NCBI RefSeq assembly: GCF_001691555.1
Contig: NZ_MAYN01000008.1
Location: forward strand, 1,790,682-1,854,681
DNA from: Pantoea eucrina
GTDB lineage: Bacteria; Pseudomonadota; Gammaproteobacteria; Enterobacterales; Enterobacteriaceae
Direction: 5' to 3'
Length of the DNA: 64,000 nt
This document shows positions 59,092-64,000 of this stretch, piece by piece (position 1 is the first letter of the stretch; every line of letters starts with the position of its first letter). A program made the translations under genes and the position numbers. The notes under the pieces are model-generated. The model ran no database searches and was not told the origin of the DNA. It saw only the letters and a list, made by a program, of their open reading frames with translations.

Positions 59092-60144
59092 TCAGCCGCG
59101 GCGGGTCCGGATCGCCTGCGCCAGCTGACGCAGCGCTTTTTCCGTATCTTCCCAGCCAATACAGGCATCGGTCACACTCTGACCATACACCAGCGGTTTT
59201 CCGCTCTCCAGGCTCTGATTACCCTCAACCAGATGGCTCTCAATCATCACACCGGTAATCGCCTGCTCGCCGCCGGCGATTTGCTGTGCCACGTCTTCCG
59301 CCACTACCATCTGCCGCTGGAACTGCTTGCTGCTGTTGGCATGGCTGAAATCGATCATTACCTGCGGACGGAGACCCGCTTTTTCCAGACCGCTCTTCAC
59401 TGCCGCAACGTGTTCAGCGCTGTAGTTTGGCTCTCTGCCGCCGCGCAGGATGATGTGGCAGTCTTCGTTGCCGCGCGTCTCAACAATGGCCGAGTGGCCA
59501 TATTTGGTCACTGACAGGAAGCAGTGCGGCGCGCTGGCGGCGCCGATGGCGTCAATAGCGACTTTGATCGTGCCGTCGGTGCCATTTTTAAACCCTACCG
59601 GACAGGAGAGACCGGAAGAGAGCTCGCGATGCACCTGTGATTCAGTGGTACGTGCACCGATGGCGCCCCAGCTCATGAGATCGGCCATATATTGCGGCGT
59701 GATCATATCCAGGAATTCACCGGCAGCCGGCAGCCCGGTATCATTGATATCTACCAGCAGCTTACGTGCCAGGCGCAGCCCCTCATTAATCTGAAAGCTG
59801 CCGTCCATGTGAGGATCGTTGATCAGCCCTTTCCAGCCTACCGTGGTGCGCGGCTTTTCAAAATAGACGCGCATCACCACTTCCAGCTCACCGCTCAGCT
59901 CATCGCGCAGCGTCAGCAGGCGGGCAGCGTACTCTTTCGCCGCTGCCGTGTCGTGAATTGAACAGGGCCCGATAACCACCAGCAGGCGATCATCCTGGCC
60001 ATGCAGGATCCGGTGAATGGCCTGACGCGCCTGCGATACGGTCGCCGCCGCATTCTCCGTTGCCGGATATTTTTCCAGCAGCGCAACCGGGGGAAGTAAC
60101 TCTTTGATCTCTTTGATACGTAAATCGTCGTTCTGGTAATCCAT
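59092..60144 (-). CDS. aroG: Phe-sensitive DAHP synthase AroG
   Basis: A 350-residue class-I DAHP synthase, as in E. coli AroG, the first step of the shikimate pathway. MDYQNDDLRIKEIKELLPPV, LLVVIGPCSIHD, RVYFEKPRTTVGWKGLINDP, GARTTESQVHRELSSG and MIDFSHANSSKQ are conserved. Position next to gpmA identifies it as aroG rather than aroF or aroH. I see no clear TyrR box upstream. Confidence 0.95.
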   Translation of the reverse strand: MDYQNDDLRIKEIKELLPPVALLEKYPATENAAATVSQARQAIHRILHGQDDRLLVVIGPCSIHDTAAAKEYAARLLTLRDELSGELEVVMRVYFEKPRTTVGWKGLINDPHMDGSFQINEGLRLARKLLVDINDTGLPAAGEFLDMITPQYMADLMSWGAIGARTTESQVHRELSSGLSCPVGFKNGTDGTIKVAIDAIGAASAPHCFLSVTKYGHSAIVETRGNEDCHIILRGGREPNYSAEHVAAVKSGLEKAGLRPQVMIDFSHANSSKQFQRQMVVAEDVAQQIAGGEQAITGVMIESHLVEGNQSLESGKPLVYGQSVTDACIGWEDTEKALRQLAQAIRTRRG

Positions 60145-60291
60145 ACTTATTCCATTCAGATTTTTGTCCTGCGTGCGCCGGACGTAACCTGTTCAATCTA
60201 TCCCTTCAGCCGCCATGAGTAAATTAAGAGCGTCATGAAAATGCTTTTGTCTTATTTGCATTTATACAGCCATCGACTAAGCTTTTTAAAC

Positions 60292-60318
60292 GTAAGCACT
60301 GAGGAACGAGTCGCTTAC
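60292..60318. promoter_or_regulatory. Inverted repeat in the aroG-ybgS divergent region
   Basis: GTAAGC and GCTTAC, 15 nt apart, between divergent aroG and ybgS. It could be a regulator site for either gene but does not fit the TyrR pattern (TGTAAA-N6-TTTACA). Confidence 0.25.
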
Positions 60319-60437
60319 ACTATATTTTTTTACGCCGAACACTCCTGACGAAATTTAATTTCGTTACGGCCCGCTTTTTTCGTCACACAGCACCCGTGGG
60401 TGTCAAACGGCAACTATCCATTTATTACAGGAGCATA

Positions 60438-60794
60438 ATGATGAATAAGTTTGCAATTGTTTTTCTGACGGCAGCAATGACTCTGGGTAGCGGTGCAGCG
60501 ATGGCTGCAAGCAACAATGGACAGGCCAACGCATCAGCTGAAGCGGGTGCAACAGCAGGCGGCGCAAAACAGAATCTGCCTCCGCACAATGTTGATAACA
60601 ACGATATCAACACCGGCAACACCAATACCAACGGCGCAGCAATGTCAGGCACTGAGTCAGGCGATATGTCTGCAAAAGAGATGCATAAAAACACCATGTG
60701 TAAAGATGGCCGCTGCCCGGACATGAACAAAAAAGTCGAAACCCAGTCGGGTAGCGACAATGTAAATACCAAAACCGACGGCACTACCCAGTAA
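60438..60794 (+). CDS. ybgS: Small secreted protein YbgS
   Basis: A 118-residue periplasmic protein (126 in E. coli). Signal peptide 1-23 (ending AMAA), a low-complexity Asn/Gly/Ala region, then the conserved C-terminus [17 protein letters not shown] and a TKTDGTTQ end, nearly the same as in E. coli YbgS. Function unknown. The two Cys in CKDGRC could form a disulfide or bind metal. Start ATG 60438 follows AGGAG; the next codon is also ATG. Confidence 0.92.
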   Translation: MMNKFAIVFLTAAMTLGSGAAMAASNNGQANASAEAGATAGGAKQNLPPHNVDNNDINTGNTNTNGAAMSGTESGDMSAKEMHKNTMCKDGRCPDMNKKVETQSGSDNVNTKTDGTTQ

Positions 60795-60815
60795 GGGATG
60801 TCTCTGCGGTAATCA

Positions 60816-60845
60816 GGGCGAGCGCAGGCTCGCCCTTTATTTTTT
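60816..60845 (+). terminator. ybgS terminator
   Basis: GGGCGAGC, GCAG, GCTCGCCC, then TTTATTTTTT, 22 bp past the ybgS stop. Confidence 0.92.
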
Positions 60846-60899
60846 CCGGCCACGCTTTTCCGCTATGCTAACCGCCATGAAATTCACAGGAACGGTGTC

Positions 60900-61484
60900 A
60901 TGGCTACCCTACTGCTTATTGACGATCACCCGCTGGTCGAAGTCGCGCTTCAGGCTGCCTGCCAGCACGCCCCTATCCCTCTGCAGCTCTATGCAGCCGC
61001 GGATGAATTTCAGGCGCGCACCTGCCTGCAGCAGCACGCTATTGACGTGATCATTCTTGATATCGGCCTGCCGGATTGCGATGGTCTGGAGCTGCTGCGC
61101 CGCCTGCGCGCGCGTGATGCACAGCGCCCGGTGCTGATTTACTCTGCCCAGCAGAGCCGCCATACCTTGCTGAGCGCAGCCTCGCTGGGAGCGGCAGGCT
61201 ATGTGGTGAAAAGCCAGAGCATGGCCCAGCTGCTCAGTGCCATCCTCGCGGTACTGGGAGGGCAGCAGGCTTTTCCGCCGCTGCCGGAGCGGCTGGACCT
61301 GCCGCTGACGGAGAAAGAGCAGCAGATTGTGGCGCTGCTGGTGCGGGGTCTCTCTAACCTGCAGATTGGTGAACAGCTGCATATCAGTAATAAAACCGTC
61401 AGCACGCATAAAAAAAATATCATGGCCAAAACAGGCGTGACCTCAGTAGTTGAGCTGGCTGAGCTGTGGAAAGCGCAACAGTGA
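60900..61484 (+). CDS. NarL/EvgA-type response regulator
   Basis: A 194-residue regulator. Receiver domain 1-120: acidic pocket Asp8/Asp9 in LLLIDDHPLVE, phospho-acceptor Asp54 in VIILDIGLPDCDG, and Lys in YVVKSQS. A LuxR-type HTH spans about 132-194 (LTEKEQQIVALLVRGLSNLQ, KTVSTHKKNIMAKTGV). The stop overlaps the GTG start of the downstream hybrid kinase, so the pair is an EvgA/EvgS- or BvgA/BvgS-like two-component system. No E. coli orthologue is at this place; targets are unknown. Confidence 0.9.
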   Translation: MATLLLIDDHPLVEVALQAACQHAPIPLQLYAAADEFQARTCLQQHAIDVIILDIGLPDCDGLELLRRLRARDAQRPVLIYSAQQSRHTLLSAASLGAAGYVVKSQSMAQLLSAILAVLGGQQAFPPLPERLDLPLTEKEQQIVALLVRGLSNLQIGEQLHISNKTVSTHKKNIMAKTGVTSVVELAELWKAQQ

Positions 61485-64000
61485 AGTGGCTCTGGCTGTT
61501 GTGTCTGCTGCTGGCAGCCAGCGTGCGCGCTGAACTGCTGCCCGCCAGCAGCGTCATGCTGCCTGCAGTGATGCCCGCACCTCATGCTGCGCCACCGCCG
61601 GCCGCGCAGCTGCGCGTGGCGGTGCCGGTGCAGAATAGCGCGCCCTGGTCAATGCGCATCGGCGATCGCCTGTGGGGGATTGATGCTGACTATCTCAGCG
61701 CCCTCAGCCAGCAAAGCGGCGTGCGGTTTCAGCTGCAGGGCTACCCTGACCGGACAGCGCAGCTGCTGGCGCTGAAGCGCGGCGAGGTTGACCTGGCCCT
61801 GACCACCGAAAGCACGCCGCTGCCTGCCGGCGCCTCGCTCAGCACCAGCTGGTTCAGCACGCCGCTGCGTATTTACCGCAATCGTGAGAATCAGCGCGCG
61901 GTGATGTTTAACAGCGACAATGCTCAGCTGACGATTGCCGGCAGCACGCTGACGCAGCTGCCGCCCGCGCTGGCAGCACGCCACCGCTGGCATCCGCTGG
62001 CTGGTAATTTGCAGGCGCTCTACGCCCTGCTCAATCAACAGAGTGATTATCTGGTCGCCGATGAAGCCAGTGCTAACTTCCTGCTCAGCCAGCTGCAGCA
62101 GGGAGAGATCTACCAGATCACCGCCGATCCGGACGCGGTACTGACGCTGCGCACGATCGCCCGCGATCCGGCGCTGACAACGTGGATCGATACCCAGCTT
62201 CGTCTGCTGCCGGCGGAGTTCAGCCGCCAGGTTGCACAGCGCTGGAGCCCGCCGCTGCCGCGCTATCAGGATACGCAGACGCTGATGCTGAGTCAGGCAG
62301 AGCAGCAGTGGCTGGCGGAGCATCCCGTTGTCACCTACGCCGCTGCGCCGGATAATGCACCCTGGAGTTACCGTGACGCCAGCGGTAACGCACGCGGTTT
62401 CGGTATCGATCTGCTTAATGCGCTGAGCCAGAGCACCGGCATCCGCTTCACGCCGCGCTGGGTTGCTAATCCGCAGCAGGCGCAGGCGCTGCTGGCACAG
62501 CAGACGGTAATGCTTACTCTGCTGGAGCCGCTGGATACGCCTGATGCAGCCTCCACCACGCTTCCGGTATGGCGTGCTATCTGGGGTGTTTACAGCCGGA
62601 TGCCGCTTGCGCCTGCCGACTGGTCCTCACTGCAGGGTAAACGTCTTGGCGTGCTGCGCGGCGATCTGGCCCGTCAGCTGCTGCCTGCGGGCATTACGCC
62701 CCAGTGGTTTGACGATCGAACCCGGCTCTGGCAGGCGCTGGGCAGCGGACAGATTGATGCGCTGGTGGATAATGTCATCTCTGCACGCTGGCATCTGGCC
62801 AGCCGCGATGACACCGCGCTGCGCCTGGCCTTTGCCGCCAGCGATATCGCCTGGCCGATGGCGCCCCGGGTGGCGCCGCAGCAGCCGCAGCTGCGCGCCT
62901 TACTCGATCGCGCGCTGCAGCAGATACCACCAGAAACGCTGAACCAGATGCGCGCAAGCTGGGCCCAGCCGCCGCAGCCCGGCAGCACGATGATGATGCG
63001 CAGCATACCGAAACTGGTGCTGTTTGCGGCAGCGCTGATGATGACGGCGCTGCTGCTGCTGCAGCTGCGTCATGTGCTGCAGCAGCGGCGTGAACGACGG
63101 CAGCGTGCGGAAGCGGAGCGCGCCAGTGCGGCTAAAAGCCAGTTTCTCGCGACCGTCAGTCATGAGTTGCGCACGCCAATGCAGGCGATCCTTGGCCTGC
63201 TGGAGCTGGAACAGCAGCAGCATGTGCCCGCGCGAATGGCGCTGATGCACAGCAGCGCCCGCTCTTTGATGACGTTGCTGAACGACTTGCAGGATCATGC
63301 GCGGATTGAGAATCAGAGTTTTCGCCTGACGCCGCGCCCGCTTAATCTGTCCCGCTGGCTGCAGCAGCAGCAGCAGTTCTACCATCCGCTGATGCGTGCT
63401 GACGGCCCGCAGCTGCGCGTAACGGCCCTGACGCCGCTGCCCGCGAGCGTACTGCTGGACGGCGATCGCCTGCAGCAGGTTATTAATAACCTGGTAGCCA
63501 ATGCGCTGAAGTTTACCCGTGAAGGCGAGATCAGCCTTACGCTGGCGGTACAGGAAAAGATCACGCTTGTTGTATCGGACAGCGGCAGCGGTATTCCGCT
63601 CAGCGAGCAGGCCCACCTGTTTGAACCGTGGTATCAGGCGCCGTCTGGCCGGCGTCATGCGGTACAGGGCAGCGGGCTGGGACTCTTTATCTGCCGGGAA
63701 ATTATACAGCGTATGGGCGGTACGCTGCAGCTGCGCTCTGCGCCGGGCCAGGGCACGCGCGTCAGCGTGACGCTGCCGCTCACGCCCTGCGACATCCCGG
63801 ATGCCGGCGACGATCCGGTCTGGCCGCGTTACCCGCAGCTGCGGGTGGCGATTGTTGACGATCATCCGACTAATCTGCTGGTGCTGCAGCAGCAGCTGGC
63901 TGCGTTTGGCGTCCAGGCTGACACCTTTGATGCGGGACGCGCCCTGCTGCTTGCCGATGCCCGGCAGCCGTTTGATGTGCTGTTTATCGATCAGATGATG
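61481..64000 (+). CDS. EvgS/BvgS-like hybrid sensor kinase, N-terminal 840 residues (cut by window end)
   Basis: It starts at GTG 61481, inside the regulator stop, with a signal peptide (VKWLWLLCLLLAASVRAELL). Two periplasmic SBP_bac_3 (Venus flytrap) domains follow (about 45-250 and 285-485), a single helix near 503-525, then directly a HisKA domain with His561 in ATVSHELRTPMQ. I see no PAS domain between, unlike EvgS and BvgS. The HATPase domain has VINNLVANALKF, DSGSGIP and GSGLGLFICREII. A receiver domain begins LRVAIVDDHPTNLLVL and is cut just past Asp837 in FIDQMM. A C-terminal Hpt domain is expected beyond the window. Confidence 0.9.
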   Translation, partial: MKWLWLLCLLLAASVRAELLPASSVMLPAVMPAPHAAPPPAAQLRVAVPVQNSAPWSMRIGDRLWGIDADYLSALSQQSGVRFQLQGYPDRTAQLLALKRGEVDLALTTESTPLPAGASLSTSWFSTPLRIYRNRENQRAVMFNSDNAQLTIAGSTLTQLPPALAARHRWHPLAGNLQALYALLNQQSDYLVADEASANFLLSQLQQGEIYQITADPDAVLTLRTIARDPALTTWIDTQLRLLPAEFSRQVAQRWSPPLPRYQDTQTLMLSQAEQQWLAEHPVVTYAAAPDNAPWSYRDASGNARGFGIDLLNALSQSTGIRFTPRWVANPQQAQALLAQQTVMLTLLEPLDTPDAASTTLPVWRAIWGVYSRMPLAPADWSSLQGKRLGVLRGDLARQLLPAGITPQWFDDRTRLWQALGSGQIDALVDNVISARWHLASRDDTALRLAFAASDIAWPMAPRVAPQQPQLRALLDRALQQIPPETLNQMRASWAQPPQPGSTMMMRSIPKLVLFAAALMMTALLLLQLRHVLQQRRERRQRAEAERASAAKSQFLATVSHELRTPMQAILGLLELEQQQHVPARMALMHSSARSLMTLLNDLQDHARIENQSFRLTPRPLNLSRWLQQQQQFYHPLMRADGPQLRVTALTPLPASVLLDGDRLQQVINNLVANALKFTREGEISLTLAVQEKITLVVSDSGSGIPLSEQAHLFEPWYQAPSGRRHAVQGSGLGLFICREIIQRMGGTLQLRSAPGQGTRVSVTLPLTPCDIPDAGDDPVWPRYPQLRVAIVDDHPTNLLVLQQQLAAFGVQADTFDAGRALLLADARQPFDVLFIDQMM

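Noticed and set aside
60145-60437. TyrR box before aroG
   Set aside because: No TGTAAA-N6-TTTACA arrangement is present; the only inverted repeat has a 15-nt spacer.

Overview
The window is chromosomal DNA of a GC-rich enterobacterium. Almost every gene has a clear Escherichia coli orthologue, but the extra genes (idi, a SUFU-domain protein, an MpaB-type oxygenase, a GH15 glucanohydrolase, a DUF1615 lipoprotein, an orphan UrtE-like ATPase) and the lack of galE beside galT suggest Erwiniaceae (Pantoea/Erwinia/Mixta). That placement is inference. I see no insertion sequence, prophage, integrase, tRNA, rRNA or CRISPR array; genes are densely packed.

Layout. (1) 1-5.1 kb: an XRE/cupin regulator cut by the window edge, divergent mlrA, tiny yohO, and the osmoprotectant ABC operon osmF(yehZ)-yehY-yehX-yehW. 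(2) 5.2-10.3 kb: an accessory block with idi, a dCache chemoreceptor, a SUFU-domain protein and a DUF2236/MpaB oxygenase-like protein. (3) 10.3-26.4 kb: bglX, dld, a large MscS channel with a DUF3772 domain, pbpG, yohC, yohD, yohF, GH15, ldtB(ybiS), a PiT phosphate transporter and dusC. Apart from the insertions this follows the 47-48 min region of E. coli. (4) 26.4-60.8 kb: rhlE, ybhQ, ybhP, clsB, ybhN, ybhL, a DUF1615 lipoprotein, moaABCDE, ybhK, uvrB, an orphan ATPase, bioDCFB/bioA, ybhB, pgl, ybhA, modABC, acrZ, modE, modF, galTKM, gpmA, aroG and ybgS. This is collinear with the 17-18 min region of E. coli. (5) 60.9 kb to the end: an EvgA-like response regulator and the start of an EvgS/BvgS-like hybrid kinase.

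How the genes work together. The molybdenum theme is compact: molybdate uptake (modABC), the sensor-regulator (modE), modF and cofactor synthesis (moaABCDE) lie within 21 kb, and I found matching ModE-type palindromes before both modA and moaA. moaA also has a long structured leader that fits a Moco riboswitch. The biotin genes form two divergent units around one BirA-type operator. The gal genes lack galE but keep two GalR-type operators. mlrA has a palindrome upstream that resembles the MlrA site known from csgD.

The most unusual non-coding structure is a nested palindromic repeat array at 37471-38138 between the convergent genes ybhK and uvrB. Two palindromes are organised in 130 to 150-bp supra-units, with a 19-bp tandem expansion at one end and a 16-bp one at the other. 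A second notable non-coding stretch is the 900-bp gap between uvrB and the orphan ATPase, with a LexA box and an inverted pair of DnaA-box sequences.
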